From: Flagellimonas oceanensis
Lineage (GTDB): Bacteria > Bacteroidota > Bacteroidia > Flavobacteriales > Flavobacteriaceae
Direction: 5' to 3'
NCBI RefSeq assembly: GCF_003992595.1
Contig: NZ_RZNA01000018.1
Span: forward strand, 69,501 to 133,500
Length of the DNA: 64,000 bases
Shown in pieces: positions 9,898-18,841 of this stretch (positions within the stretch are counted from its first letter, which is position 1; each line of letters opens with the position of its first letter). Below the pieces are notes generated by a model. The model worked only from the letters and a program-made list of their open reading frames with translations. It did not search any database and was not told the origin of the DNA. A program made the position numbers and the translations under genes.

Positions 9898-9905
9898 TAT
9901 TTTTG
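9898..9905 (+). promoter_or_regulatory. -7 box upstream of pdxH
   Basis: TATTTTTG fits TAnnTTTG and would place the transcription start about ten bases before the pdxH ATG at 9920, giving a nearly leaderless mRNA. No convincing -33 element. Confidence 0.45.
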
Positions 9906-9919
9906 CCGAACTTCACATC

Positions 9920-10567
9920 ATGCAAAAAGACCTTGGTGATTACAGAAAATCTTACGAGAAAAGCGAGTTGACCGAAGCATCGGTCAAAGAGAACCCCATG
10001 GAACAATTTCAAAAGTGGTTCCATGAGGTCGAGGCCTCTGACGGGGTGGACGAACCCAATGCCATGACGGTCTCTACCTTGGGATTGGATGGTTTTCCAA
10101 AAAGTCGCGTCGTACTGATGAAGAAGTTCACTTTTGAAGGCTTTATTTTCTACACCAATTACCAAAGTGAAAAGGGAAAGGCCATCGAAGCGAATCCTTC
10201 GGTTTGCCTGTCCTTTTTTTGGCCGAACATGGAGCGCCAGGTCATTATAAAGGGTACTGCGGAAAAAATCGCGGAAAACCTATCCGATGGTTATTTTGAA
10301 TCCCGTCCGCATGGCAGTCAATTGGGTGCCGTGGTCTCCGAGCAGAGCGAAGTGGTTCCGTCCCGTGAACATTTGGAGGTCAAGTTGAAGGAACTTGAGC
10401 AAAAATATGAGGGAAAGGAAGTTCCAAGGCCTGAACATTGGGGAGGGTACTTGGTGCGGCCCGTTTCCATAGAGTTTTGGCAGGGACGCCCCAATAGACT
10501 GCATGACAGGCTTCGGTTCTCCCTACAGGAGGATTACGATTGGAAAATAGAACGTTTGGCACCATAA
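9920..10567 (+). CDS. pdxH: Pyridoxamine/pyridoxine 5'-phosphate oxidase
   Basis: FMN enzyme that makes pyridoxal 5'-phosphate. The 215-residue sequence contains PNAMTVSTLGLDGFPKSRVV, the FMN-binding FYTNYQSEKGKAI block, SRPHGSQLGA and the C-terminal EFWQGRPNRLHDRLRF signature. Full length. Followed 11 bases later by the histidine phosphatase gene, so a pdxH-sixA-ppk1 unit is likely. Confidence 0.97.
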   Translation: MQKDLGDYRKSYEKSELTEASVKENPMEQFQKWFHEVEASDGVDEPNAMTVSTLGLDGFPKSRVVLMKKFTFEGFIFYTNYQSEKGKAIEANPSVCLSFFWPNMERQVIIKGTAEKIAENLSDGYFESRPHGSQLGAVVSEQSEVVPSREHLEVKLKELEQKYEGKEVPRPEHWGGYLVRPVSIEFWQGRPNRLHDRLRFSLQEDYDWKIERLAP

Positions 10568-10578
10568 ATCCCTAAAAG

Positions 10579-11067
10579 ATGAAACAATTGATACTGATGA
10601 GACATGGGAAATCCTCTTGGGATTACGATGTCTCCGATAAAGACAGGCCGTTGAAGCAAAGAGGTATAAACGATGCCCATTTGGTGTCCAAGACCTTTGG
10701 ACTGCATGCACCCCCCATCGACTTTATATTTTCCAGTCCTGCCAACCGTGCTTTGCACACCAGCATGATTTTTGTGAGAAACCTAGAGTTTGATATGTCC
10801 AAGTTCTTGATTAGCAATGCTCTTTACGACTTTTCGGGCAATAGTGTGGAGCAATTTGTGCAAAAGTTGGACAACGGTTTGGATACCGTTGCCATTTTTG
10901 GACATAACTATGCCTTTACGTCACTTGCAAATACTTGGGGAGATCAGTATATTGAGAACGTTCCCACAGCCGGACTTGTCCACATTACATTTGGTGTGGA
11001 CGATTGGGCCAAAATAGCAGAGGGGACCACCAAGCAAATGGTCTTTCCAAAACACTTGAAAAAATAA
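10579..11067 (+). CDS. sixA: SixA-like phosphohistidine phosphatase
   Basis: A 162-residue histidine phosphatase with the phospho-acceptor motif LILMRHGKSSWD at the N-terminus and the second catalytic histidine in IFGHNYAFTS. SixA members remove phosphate from phosphohistidine. The stop codon is directly followed by the ppk1 start (11,068), which suggests a link to polyphosphate metabolism or simple cotranscription. Confidence 0.88.
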   Translation: MKQLILMRHGKSSWDYDVSDKDRPLKQRGINDAHLVSKTFGLHAPPIDFIFSSPANRALHTSMIFVRNLEFDMSKFLISNALYDFSGNSVEQFVQKLDNGLDTVAIFGHNYAFTSLANTWGDQYIENVPTAGLVHITFGVDDWAKIAEGTTKQMVFPKHLKK

Positions 11068-13143
11068 ATGGTAAAAACAACGAACGAATATATAAACAGG
11101 GAAATCAGCTGGCTGCAATTCAATGCCAGGGTATTGCAAGAAAGTAAAGACCATAGGGTTCCCCTGATTGACCGCTTACGGTTTCTAGGGATTTTCAGTA
11201 ACAACTTGGATGAGTTTTTCAAAGTACGCTACGCTACAGTAAAACGTATTGTTGACGCGGGAAAAACAGGTAAAAGTGTATTGGGCGGCGAAAGGGCAAA
11301 AGATTTGCTGGAGGAGATTACCAAGATCGTGATCGACCAGCAAGCCCGTAGTTTGGAGATTTTCAAACAGATCGATAAAGAGCTTCGCCAAGAAAATATT
11401 TTCATTATAAGGGAAACCGAAGTCAACGAAAGTCAGGCTGAGTTTATTCGGGACTATTTTTTCAAAAAGGTAAATCAAGAGTTGATGACCATCATCTTGA
11501 ACGACCTTGCCGAGTTTCCGTTGCTGAAGGACACCGCGGCTTATTTAGCTACAAAGATCGTGATGAAAAACGGGTCCGGAAAAGGAAAACACAACCGATA
11601 TGCCCTTATTGAGATCCCAAAGGGAATAGACCGCTTTGTGGTATTGCCAAAGGAAGGTGACAAAAACTACGTTATCATACTGGATGATTTGATTCGTTTT
11701 TGCTTGGATAGCGTGTTTACCATGTTCGATTTTGAATCCATCTCCGCTCATATGATCAAGATTACACGTGATGCTGAATTGGATATCGACAATGATTTGA
11801 GCAAGAGCTTTATCGAGAAGATATCTTCCAGTGTGGAGCACAGAAAAATAAGTGATCCCGTGCGATTTGTATACGACAAGAGCATCGACAAGGACACGCT
11901 ACAGTTCCTAAAGGAAAAAATGGACATCATGGATACGGATAGTGTGATTCCAGGTGGCCGTTATCACAATAGACGGGACTACATGGGCTTTCCAAGTTTG
12001 GGGCGCCAGGACCTCATGTACGATAAAATTGAACCGCTACCTGTAAAGGGCCTCAGTATGAAAGGGAGTTTGCTGGATATGATAGCCCATAAGGACTATA
12101 TGATCTACGCCCCGTACCATACTTTTAGTTATGTGACCAAGTTTTTGCGGGAGGCCGCCTTGGATCCCCAGGTGCGTAGCATAAAAATTACCATTTACCG
12201 CTTGGCAAGCGATAGCCAGATAGCATCAGCCTTGGTCAACGCGGTTAAAAACGGAAAACAGGTCACCGTTCAAATCGAGTTGCAGGCAAGGTTCGATGAG
12301 CAGAACAACATCGAATACGCCAACTATCTTCAGGATGAGGGGGTCAACCTGATTTTTGGTGTCCCTGGTTTAAAGGTCCACAGTAAAATCTGTTTGGTGG
12401 AGCGCGAAGAGGATGATAGAATCAAACGATATGGTTTCATCAGTACCGGAAACTTTAACGAGTCGACCGCAAAGATTTATACCGATTACACCTTGTTCAC
12501 GGCGCATCAAGGGATTTTAAAGGACATGAACAAAGTCTTTGGTTTCTTTGAGACCAATTACAAAATCAACAAATACAAACATCTGATCGTATCCCCACAT
12601 TATACCAAATCGACTTTTATGAAGTTGATCGATAAGGAGATTGCTTTTGCCAAAGCGGGAAAGGAAGCTTATATCAAGATCAAGATGAATAGCCTTACTT
12701 CGTATAAGATGGTGGACAAGCTTTATGAAGCCAGTAGGGCAGGGGTGAAGGTTCAAATGATCGTAAGGGGTATTTGCTGTTTGATTCCCGGTGTGGAGGG
12801 GATGAGTGAGAATATCGAGGCCATTAGTGTGGTCGATAAATTCTTGGAACACCCAAGATTGTTCATTTTCGGCAATGATGGCGATGCTAAAATCTATATT
12901 TCATCAGCAGATTGGATGACACGTAACCTGGATTTTAGGGTAGAGGTAGGCTGTCCTGTTTACGACCCGGATATAAGACAGGAACTGCTCGATACCTTTG
13001 AGATTTCTTGGAAGGACAATTCCAAGGCCAGGGTGTTCTCCGCAAAACAAGACAATGCCTACAGAAAGAGAGCAAAAGGAACACCTGAATTAAGGTCCCA
13101 ATTTGCCATGTACGATTATTATAAGGAGAAGCTTGAGGATTAA
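11068..13143 (+). CDS. ppk1: Polyphosphate kinase 1
   Basis: Makes polyphosphate from ATP at the membrane. The 691-residue protein has the PPK1 N domain (EISWLQFNARVLQE), head domain and two phospholipase-D-like domains; the autophosphorylated histidine lies in KVHSKICLVERE and the second in the FISTGNFNESTAKIYTDY region. Length fits the family. The usual partner exopolyphosphatase (ppx) is not next to it. Secure. Confidence 0.97.
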   Translation: MVKTTNEYINREISWLQFNARVLQESKDHRVPLIDRLRFLGIFSNNLDEFFKVRYATVKRIVDAGKTGKSVLGGERAKDLLEEITKIVIDQQARSLEIFKQIDKELRQENIFIIRETEVNESQAEFIRDYFFKKVNQELMTIILNDLAEFPLLKDTAAYLATKIVMKNGSGKGKHNRYALIEIPKGIDRFVVLPKEGDKNYVIILDDLIRFCLDSVFTMFDFESISAHMIKITRDAELDIDNDLSKSFIEKISSSVEHRKISDPVRFVYDKSIDKDTLQFLKEKMDIMDTDSVIPGGRYHNRRDYMGFPSLGRQDLMYDKIEPLPVKGLSMKGSLLDMIAHKDYMIYAPYHTFSYVTKFLREAALDPQVRSIKITIYRLASDSQIASALVNAVKNGKQVTVQIELQARFDEQNNIEYANYLQDEGVNLIFGVPGLKVHSKICLVEREEDDRIKRYGFISTGNFNESTAKIYTDYTLFTAHQGILKDMNKVFGFFETNYKINKYKHLIVSPHYTKSTFMKLIDKEIAFAKAGKEAYIKIKMNSLTSYKMVDKLYEASRAGVKVQMIVRGICCLIPGVEGMSENIEAISVVDKFLEHPRLFIFGNDGDAKIYISSADWMTRNLDFRVEVGCPVYDPDIRQELLDTFEISWKDNSKARVFSAKQDNAYRKRAKGTPELRSQFAMYDYYKEKLED

Positions 13144-13152
13144 AAGTATGCA

Positions 13153-13734
13153 CTAACCGTGCATGGTTTCTTTTTTTCCGAGTTCTTTCATCAATTGGGC
13201 TTCGTAGTCCAAAAGGTCGTTCCATTTTTGGTCCACTTCCTCTTTGTTGCCGTATTTACGGGCAAATTTCAGGAACATGGTATAGTGGTTGGCTTCGCTG
13301 ACCATGAGGTTTCTGTAAAACTCGGAAAGTTCCTCATCGTCTATTTCCTCGGAAAGCAATCGGAAACGTTCGCAACTGCGTGCTTCAATCAAAGCTGCGT
13401 ATAGGAGTTTGTGCACCAAATGCGTTTCCCTACTGCCACCCTTTGGGAAAAATTTCATCAATTGGATAACATATTCATCCTTACGCTCACGGCCCAAGAC
13501 CCAGCCACGTTTGATGATTTTGTCATGTACCATGTTAAAATGACCCATTTCCTCACGTGCAAGAGCGGTCATTTCCTTGACCAATTCCGATTTCTCAGGG
13601 AACCCGATAATCAGGGAAATGGCCGTACTGGCAGCTTTTTGCTCACAGTAAGCATGGTCGGTCAAAATTTCTTCGATGTTCTTTTCAACGATATTGACCC
13701 ATCTTGGGTCGGTAGGTAATTTAAGGCCTAACAT
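13153..13734 (-). CDS. miaE: tRNA 2-(methylthio)-N6-isopentenyladenosine(37) hydroxylase
   Basis: Di-iron hydroxylase that modifies ms2i6A37 in tRNA. The ATG at 13,734 (MLGLKLPTDPRW) fits the family; the ORF remains open upstream but that part overlaps the promoter. The 193-residue all-helical sequence has the ferritin-like metal ligands in DHAYCEQKAAST, AREEMGHF and the later EARSCERF and SEANHYTMF helices. Converges with ppk1 (stops ten bases apart). Confidence 0.93.
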   Translation of the reverse strand: MLGLKLPTDPRWVNIVEKNIEEILTDHAYCEQKAASTAISLIIGFPEKSELVKEMTALAREEMGHFNMVHDKIIKRGWVLGRERKDEYVIQLMKFFPKGGSRETHLVHKLLYAALIEARSCERFRLLSEEIDDEELSEFYRNLMVSEANHYTMFLKFARKYGNKEEVDQKWNDLLDYEAQLMKELGKKETMHG

Positions 13735-13750
13735 GGTGCTTGTTTTTCCG

Positions 13751-13758
13751 CAAAGATA
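13751..13758 (-). promoter_or_regulatory. -7 box of miaE
   Basis: On the minus strand TATCTTTG matches TAnnTTTG, about 17 bases before the miaE ATG. It faces the ebo promoter box at 13,794, so the two units diverge from a common 95-base region. Confidence 0.55.
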
Positions 13759-13793
13759 ATCCGATAGGATTAAATAAATTCGTCTAAGCCCGC

Positions 13794-13801
13794 TATATTT
13801 G
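13794..13801 (+). promoter_or_regulatory. -7 box of the ebo operon
   Basis: TATATTTG matches TAnnTTTG, 28 bases before the eboA ATG at 13,830. It is the only promoter-like signal found for the six-gene run; all later gene junctions overlap or are under six bases. Confidence 0.6.
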
Positions 13802-13829
13802 TAAATCAACAGTTTTTAGTGGATACCTT

Positions 13830-14675
13830 ATGACCAAAACCCCAAAAGACTTTCTCTCCGATATTCTTGAATTAAACGTGCAAGGGCCCGAATTCCAATG
13901 GTTGACGGGCACTGCGGCAAAGATTTCGGAATCAAGGAGCAAAAAGGATTTATACATTTCATATAGCTTATGTACTTCTAAAATTCATGATGAGCCGATT
14001 TCTGATTTTGGCTCTCTCGATTTTGGATGGAAAGAGTATCTGGAAGTGCAACAGGCCTCTACCTTGGAGCTGTCCAGAATATTTCTCCTCTCTTCGGTGT
14101 TGGAGGCCACAGATGAGTTTTTGAAACCTGTGCAGCAATTGATTCAGATTGCGGACAAGACGGAGCTGGAGACATTTCTAAAATTTTTGGTCTTGTTGCC
14201 AAACCCGGATGATTTTAAGTTTGCTGCGGTGGAAGCGCTCAGGACCAATATTGCGACGGTTTTCAATGCCATTTCACAATACAACCCTTACCCTTCCCGA
14301 TACTTTACCACCGCGGAGTGGAACCAAATGTACTTGAAGTCCGCTTTTATGGAACAGGATTTGAAAAAGATACCCGAAGTGGATGAAATGGCCAATAAGG
14401 ATTTGGCACGGATCATTTCCGATTATGCGCATGAAAGATGGGCGGCATCAAGGGATATTGACCCCATGTTTTGGCGACCTGTATCCAATTTTTTGGAAGA
14501 TAAGCTGGTGGATGACATAGAACGTCTGTTCAAAAGTGATAAGGAAAGAGAGCAAAAGGCAGCAACTTTGGTATGCTACCATTCCAATACTGATGAAGCC
14601 AAACAACTACTCGAAACATACGACACCTTTCTGCCAAAAGTGGAACAGGGAGATATAACCTGGAAAAATTTATAA
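13830..14675 (+). CDS. eboA: EboA-like protein (ebo cluster)
   Basis: First gene of a complete ebo cluster. The 281-residue, helix-rich soluble protein (family EboA) has no known catalytic motif. In cyanobacteria the ebo genes are needed for export of the scytonemin monomer to the periplasm, and the same cluster occurs in algae and diverse bacteria; its chemical product is not established. Call rests on sequence character plus strict gene order A-B-C-D-E-F. Confidence 0.88.
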   Translation: MTKTPKDFLSDILELNVQGPEFQWLTGTAAKISESRSKKDLYISYSLCTSKIHDEPISDFGSLDFGWKEYLEVQQASTLELSRIFLLSSVLEATDEFLKPVQQLIQIADKTELETFLKFLVLLPNPDDFKFAAVEALRTNIATVFNAISQYNPYPSRYFTTAEWNQMYLKSAFMEQDLKKIPEVDEMANKDLARIISDYAHERWAASRDIDPMFWRPVSNFLEDKLVDDIERLFKSDKEREQKAATLVCYHSNTDEAKQLLETYDTFLPKVEQGDITWKNL

Positions 14676-14679
14676 TACC

Positions 14680-15588
14680 ATGGATGATAAACTAATGATA
14701 ATAGACCCACACGTTCACATGACCTCCAGAACTACGGATGATTATGAGGCCATGGCTGCAGCTGGTGTGGTCGCTTTGATTGAACCGTCTTTTTGGTTGG
14801 GGCAGCCCCGGACACAAGTAGGTTCATTTCAAGATTATTTCAGCAGCCTTGTAGGCTGGGAGCCGTTCAGGGCTTCACAATTTGGAATAAAGCACTATTG
14901 TACCATTGGACTCAACTCCAAAGAGGCCAACAACGTGCCTTTAGCCGAGGAAGTAATGGAATTGCTGCCATTGTACCTTCATAAGGAAAATGTGGTGGCC
15001 ATTGGGGAAATTGGTTACGATGACCAAACCGAGGCCGAAGACCGCTTTTTTAGAGAGCAATTGGAACTGGCCAAGGCATTCAATATGATGGTTCAGGTGC
15101 ACACTCCACATAGGGACAAAAAGGCAGGGACCATCAAAAGTATGGAGGTATGTCTGGAACATGGCATTGACCCAGGTATGGTCGTGATTGACCATAATAA
15201 CGAGGAAACCGTTAAAGATGTTTTGGACCGAGGATTTACAGCGGCATTTACCATCTACCCCAAAACTAAAATGGGCAACCAGCGAATGGTGGAAGTCGTC
15301 AAAAAATTCGGTAGTGATAATATTATTGTGGATAGTTCAGCGGATTGGGGCGTGAGTGACCCCTTGGCAGTGCCGAAAACAGCGAACTTGATGCTCCAGA
15401 ACGGAGTGGCTCGGGAAGATGTGGTAAAGACATGCTACCAAAATGCTTTGGATTTTTTCGGCAGATCTGGAAAAATGAAAGAGGAACACTGGTTGACCCC
15501 AGAGGCCATTGACCAACGAAAACTGTTCAATGATAATAGTGTGCTACGTGGTCAAGAGCCAAAGGTGGAGGACAACAAAATCGTTTAA
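14680..15588 (+). CDS. eboB: EboB, TatD-family metal-dependent hydrolase (ebo cluster)
   Basis: A 302-residue TIM-barrel hydrolase of the TatD type. Metal ligands are visible: IIDPHVHMTS near the N-terminus, GEIGYDD, VQVHTPHRD, MVVIDHNNEET and the C-terminal VDSSADWG. No signal peptide. Starts four bases after eboA; its TAA shares an A with the eboC ATG (15,588), so translation is coupled. Substrate unknown. Confidence 0.9.
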   Translation: MDDKLMIIDPHVHMTSRTTDDYEAMAAAGVVALIEPSFWLGQPRTQVGSFQDYFSSLVGWEPFRASQFGIKHYCTIGLNSKEANNVPLAEEVMELLPLYLHKENVVAIGEIGYDDQTEAEDRFFREQLELAKAFNMMVQVHTPHRDKKAGTIKSMEVCLEHGIDPGMVVIDHNNEETVKDVLDRGFTAAFTIYPKTKMGNQRMVEVVKKFGSDNIIVDSSADWGVSDPLAVPKTANLMLQNGVAREDVVKTCYQNALDFFGRSGKMKEEHWLTPEAIDQRKLFNDNSVLRGQEPKVEDNKIV

Positions 15589-16487
15589 TGAACCCACGCT
15601 TGAAGGCATATCTACAACTCTGCAGGCCTGCCAATCTGCCTACGGCCGCGGCCGATATCCTGGCAGGAATGTCGATATCTGGCCTGTTTGCCGGTTTGGG
15701 TGTTTTTGAATTGCCGATCGTGGACTTGCCGCCATTCTTCATGTTGATTATGGCTTCTGTGTTTTTATATGCGGGAGGTGTAGTGCTCAACGATGTGTTT
15801 GATGTGGAAATTGACAAAATAGAACGCCCGGAGCGACCTATTCCGAGTGGGGTAGTTCCGTTAAAAATGGCAGGTCTATTTGGTTCCATCTTACTTTTAG
15901 TTGGTATTTGTTTGGCTTTTTTGGTGAACAGGGACTGCGGTTTGATTTCCATTTTGTTGGCATTGGCCATTTTAAGTTATGATAAATTCGCAAAGCATCA
16001 TGCATTTCTTGGACCTCTTAACATGGGAGTGTGCAGGGGATTGAACCTGCTGATGGGTATTTCCTTGTTGAACACTACCGAAAACTGGCCCTATGTGCTT
16101 GTCCCTATCGTGTTTATATTTGCCGTGACCATGATAAGTCGCGGAGAGGTACACGGAAAGAACAAGGGCAATATATTACTGGCCGGTCTACTCTATGTGG
16201 TAGTACTAATTGGCGTTTTTTATTTGCATCAAGTACATGCAAATGGCGACCTTTGGTATATGATGTTTTTGGGGCTCTTTGCTTTTATGGTTTTCAAACC
16301 TTTGATCAAGGCCTACCAAAGCAATACACCGGGAAATATTAAAAAGGCCGTTAAGTCTGGCGTTTTGTCCATTATTTTATTGGATGCTGCCCTAGCGGTT
16401 GCACATGCCAATATTATTCTGGGAATAGTAATGCTATTACTGTTGCCATTATCCATATTTCTGGCCAAACAATTTGCAGTTACCTAG
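15588..16487 (+). CDS. eboC: EboC, UbiA-family prenyltransferase (ebo cluster)
   Basis: Integral membrane protein of 299 residues with about eight hydrophobic helices. The first aspartate-rich motif of UbiA prenyltransferases is clear (NDVFDVEIDKIERPERPIPSG region, residues about 68-88) and the second corresponds to LSYDKFAKH. Members attach a prenyl chain to an acceptor; here neither the acceptor nor the chain length is known. Coupled to eboB by overlap. Confidence 0.92.
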   Translation: MNPRLKAYLQLCRPANLPTAAADILAGMSISGLFAGLGVFELPIVDLPPFFMLIMASVFLYAGGVVLNDVFDVEIDKIERPERPIPSGVVPLKMAGLFGSILLLVGICLAFLVNRDCGLISILLALAILSYDKFAKHHAFLGPLNMGVCRGLNLLMGISLLNTTENWPYVLVPIVFIFAVTMISRGEVHGKNKGNILLAGLLYVVVLIGVFYLHQVHANGDLWYMMFLGLFAFMVFKPLIKAYQSNTPGNIKKAVKSGVLSIILLDAALAVAHANIILGIVMLLLLPLSIFLAKQFAVT

Positions 16488-16490
16488 TTT

Positions 16491-17657
16491 ATGAACAAAA
16501 ATTTACCCACCATACGGCAAGAGTTTCAGGTAAAGTATAGCTATCAGCTGCGTTTTACCCAGCATTTATTTGCGACAGAGAATCCAATGTTTAAAGATAT
16601 ATTGGCGGAATACCGTCCCAATCATCCTGTTAAATGTCTTTTTGTGATCGATCAAGGGGTGTTGGATCATCATCCGAACCTTGGAGAGCAAATAAAATCC
16701 TATTGCAACAACCATAAAGATCAGATTCAGTTTACTGATTTCATTGCGGTTCCCGGAGGGGAACAAAGCAAAAAGGACCAGTCCAGTGTGAATCAATGCC
16801 TAAAGGCCATCAACGATAATGCGATTTGCAGACATTCCTTTGTTGTCGCCATCGGTGGGGGCGCCGTAGTGGATATGGTCGGGTATGCCGCGACCATTGC
16901 CCACAGGGGTGTAAAGCTTATAAGGATACCGACTACCGTTTTAGCGCAAAATGATGCTGCGGTAGGAGTAAAGAACAGTGTGAATGCCTTTGACAAAAAG
17001 AACTTTCTCGGTACTTTTTCAGTTCCCCATGCCATTATTAACGATTTGGAGTTTTTAAAGACCTTGGATCAGCGTGATTGGGTGGCTGGGATTGCTGAGG
17101 CCATCAAAGTAGCTCTGATTAAAGACAAACATTTCTTTGAATATATTGAATCCAATGCAGAAGCTTTGGCGAACCGGGAAATGGAACCGATGGCTTATCT
17201 GATTCATCGCTGTGCGGAACTGCATATGGAGCATATCGCCGAAGGAGGGGATCCTTTTGAGAGCGGTTCATCCAGACCTTTGGATTTTGGCCATTGGTCT
17301 GCCCATAAACTGGAATATATGACCAATTATAGCTTACGTCATGGCGAAGCTGTGGCGATAGGAATGGGAATCGACATGGTCTATGCCGGTGTAACAGGTG
17401 TCTTGGAAGATGACTTGGACAGGGTTTTGAGCGTTATCAAAAAGGTAGGCTTCTCATTGGAAGTTCCATTTGAAAAGGATGAGGATATCAAAGAATTACT
17501 CAACGGAATTGAGGAGTTTCGTGAGCATTTGGGAGGAGAACTTACCATTCCATTGATTCCCAAAATCGGAACAAAAACCGATGTCCACAGCATCGATTAT
17601 CCAAAAATGGAAAAAGCAGTCCGAAGCTTCATGTACAAACCGCAAAACTCTATATGA
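16491..17657 (+). CDS. eboD: EboD, 3-dehydroquinate synthase-like sugar-phosphate cyclase (ebo cluster)
   Basis: A 388-residue member of the dehydroquinate-synthase-like family. NAD-binding GGGAVVDMVGYAA and the zinc ligands in the HGEAVAIGMG helix and DFGHWSAHKLE are conserved, so it is probably an active cyclase, but its membership of the ebo cluster suggests a substrate other than DAHP (2-epi-5-epi-valiolone-type cyclases belong to the same fold). Its end overlaps the eboE start by four bases. Confidence 0.9.
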   Translation: MNKNLPTIRQEFQVKYSYQLRFTQHLFATENPMFKDILAEYRPNHPVKCLFVIDQGVLDHHPNLGEQIKSYCNNHKDQIQFTDFIAVPGGEQSKKDQSSVNQCLKAINDNAICRHSFVVAIGGGAVVDMVGYAATIAHRGVKLIRIPTTVLAQNDAAVGVKNSVNAFDKKNFLGTFSVPHAIINDLEFLKTLDQRDWVAGIAEAIKVALIKDKHFFEYIESNAEALANREMEPMAYLIHRCAELHMEHIAEGGDPFESGSSRPLDFGHWSAHKLEYMTNYSLRHGEAVAIGMGIDMVYAGVTGVLEDDLDRVLSVIKKVGFSLEVPFEKDEDIKELLNGIEEFREHLGGELTIPLIPKIGTKTDVHSIDYPKMEKAVRSFMYKPQNSI

Positions 17658-18841
17658 GGATTAAGCAAAAATATCAGCTGACCTATTGCACAAATATCCA
17701 CGCAGGTGGCGATTGGGAAGAAACATTTACGAGTTTAAAGCAACATCTGCCAAAAATAAAACACTCCGTCTCTCCCGACCAAGCTTTTGGTCTAGGGTTA
17801 CGATTGAGCAGTGCTGCTAGTTTGGAACTGGACGAAGGACAACTTCAGGGGTTCAAAGATTGGCTTGCGCAACAGGACTGCTATGTATTTACCATGAACG
17901 GGTTTCCTTATGGAAATTTCCATGGCGAGCCCGTTAAGGATCAAGTCCATGTGCCTGATTGGACCACAAACGAGCGGTTGAACTATACCCTAAGGCTATT
18001 CAAGCAATTGGATTTTTTAGCTCCTGAAGGCATGGAATGTGGCATTTCCACATCTCCCGTTTCCTATAAGCATTGGTTTGATAGTGAAGCGGAAAAGAAA
18101 GAAGCCTTTGCCAAGGGTGCGGACCAAATGGTTCGAGTAGCTTTGGAATTGTTCAAAATTGAAAGGGCATCCGGTAGGTACATGCACTTGGATGTGGAAC
18201 CTGAGCCCGATGGTTTCTTGGAGAACACGCAAGAAGTACTCGATTATTATCAAGATTACTTGATACCAGAGGCTAAAAAGGCCTTTGAACCCTTTCAATT
18301 GGGTCCTGAAAAGGTAGAAGAGCTGCTCAAAAGATATATTACCGTCTGTTACGATGTATGTCATTTCGCATTGGCCTACGAAGAACCGGGTTGGACCTTT
18401 GAAAGGTTCAAGGCGACCAACATCAATGTTGGGAAAATTCAAGTCAGTGCAGCCCTGAAGATTATCTTCAACAAGGATAGGGAAGAGGAGCTTTGGGACA
18501 CCTTGGCCGAATTCAATGAACCCGTTTATTTGCATCAGGTTACCGAAATGGAGGATGGAAAAGTAAAAACATACAATGACCTACCTGTTGTTTTGGAGAA
18601 GAAGGCGCCATTTCGTGAGTTGCGCTCCCATTTTCATGTGCCCATATTTTTGAAGGACTACGGACTGCTTCAATCCACACAAGACCAAATTGAAAAGGTG
18701 TTGGAGTATTTGGAAAGTAACTTTGTAAGCCATCATATTGAAGTGGAAACCTATACGTGGGACGTTTTGCCGAACGAACTGAAAGTACCGATTACAGAGT
18801 CCATTGCGAGGGAGCTGGAATGGATGAAATCAAGATTATAA
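17654..18841 (+). CDS. eboE: EboE, xylose-isomerase-like TIM barrel (ebo cluster)
   Basis: A 395-residue AP-endonuclease-2/xylose-isomerase fold protein, named metabolite traffic protein EboE in current annotation. Likely metal-binding residues are in LDVEPEPDG, CYDVCHFALAYEEP and VYLHQVTEME. No signal peptide or membrane segment. Overlaps eboD at ATGA and shares the A of its TAA with eboF. Confidence 0.9.
   Translation: MRIKQKYQLTYCTNIHAGGDWEETFTSLKQHLPKIKHSVSPDQAFGLGLRLSSAASLELDEGQLQGFKDWLAQQDCYVFTMNGFPYGNFHGEPVKDQVHVPDWTTNERLNYTLRLFKQLDFLAPEGMECGISTSPVSYKHWFDSEAEKKEAFAKGADQMVRVALELFKIERASGRYMHLDVEPEPDGFLENTQEVLDYYQDYLIPEAKKAFEPFQLGPEKVEELLKRYITVCYDVCHFALAYEEPGWTFERFKATNINVGKIQVSAALKIIFNKDREEELWDTLAEFNEPVYLHQVTEMEDGKVKTYNDLPVVLEKKAPFRELRSHFHVPIFLKDYGLLQSTQDQIEKVLEYLESNFVSHHIEVETYTWDVLPNELKVPITESIARELEWMKSRL

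Noticed and set aside
13153..13809. Longer miaE starting at 13,809
   Set aside because: The first 25 residues do not resemble the family and would overlap the miaE promoter box.
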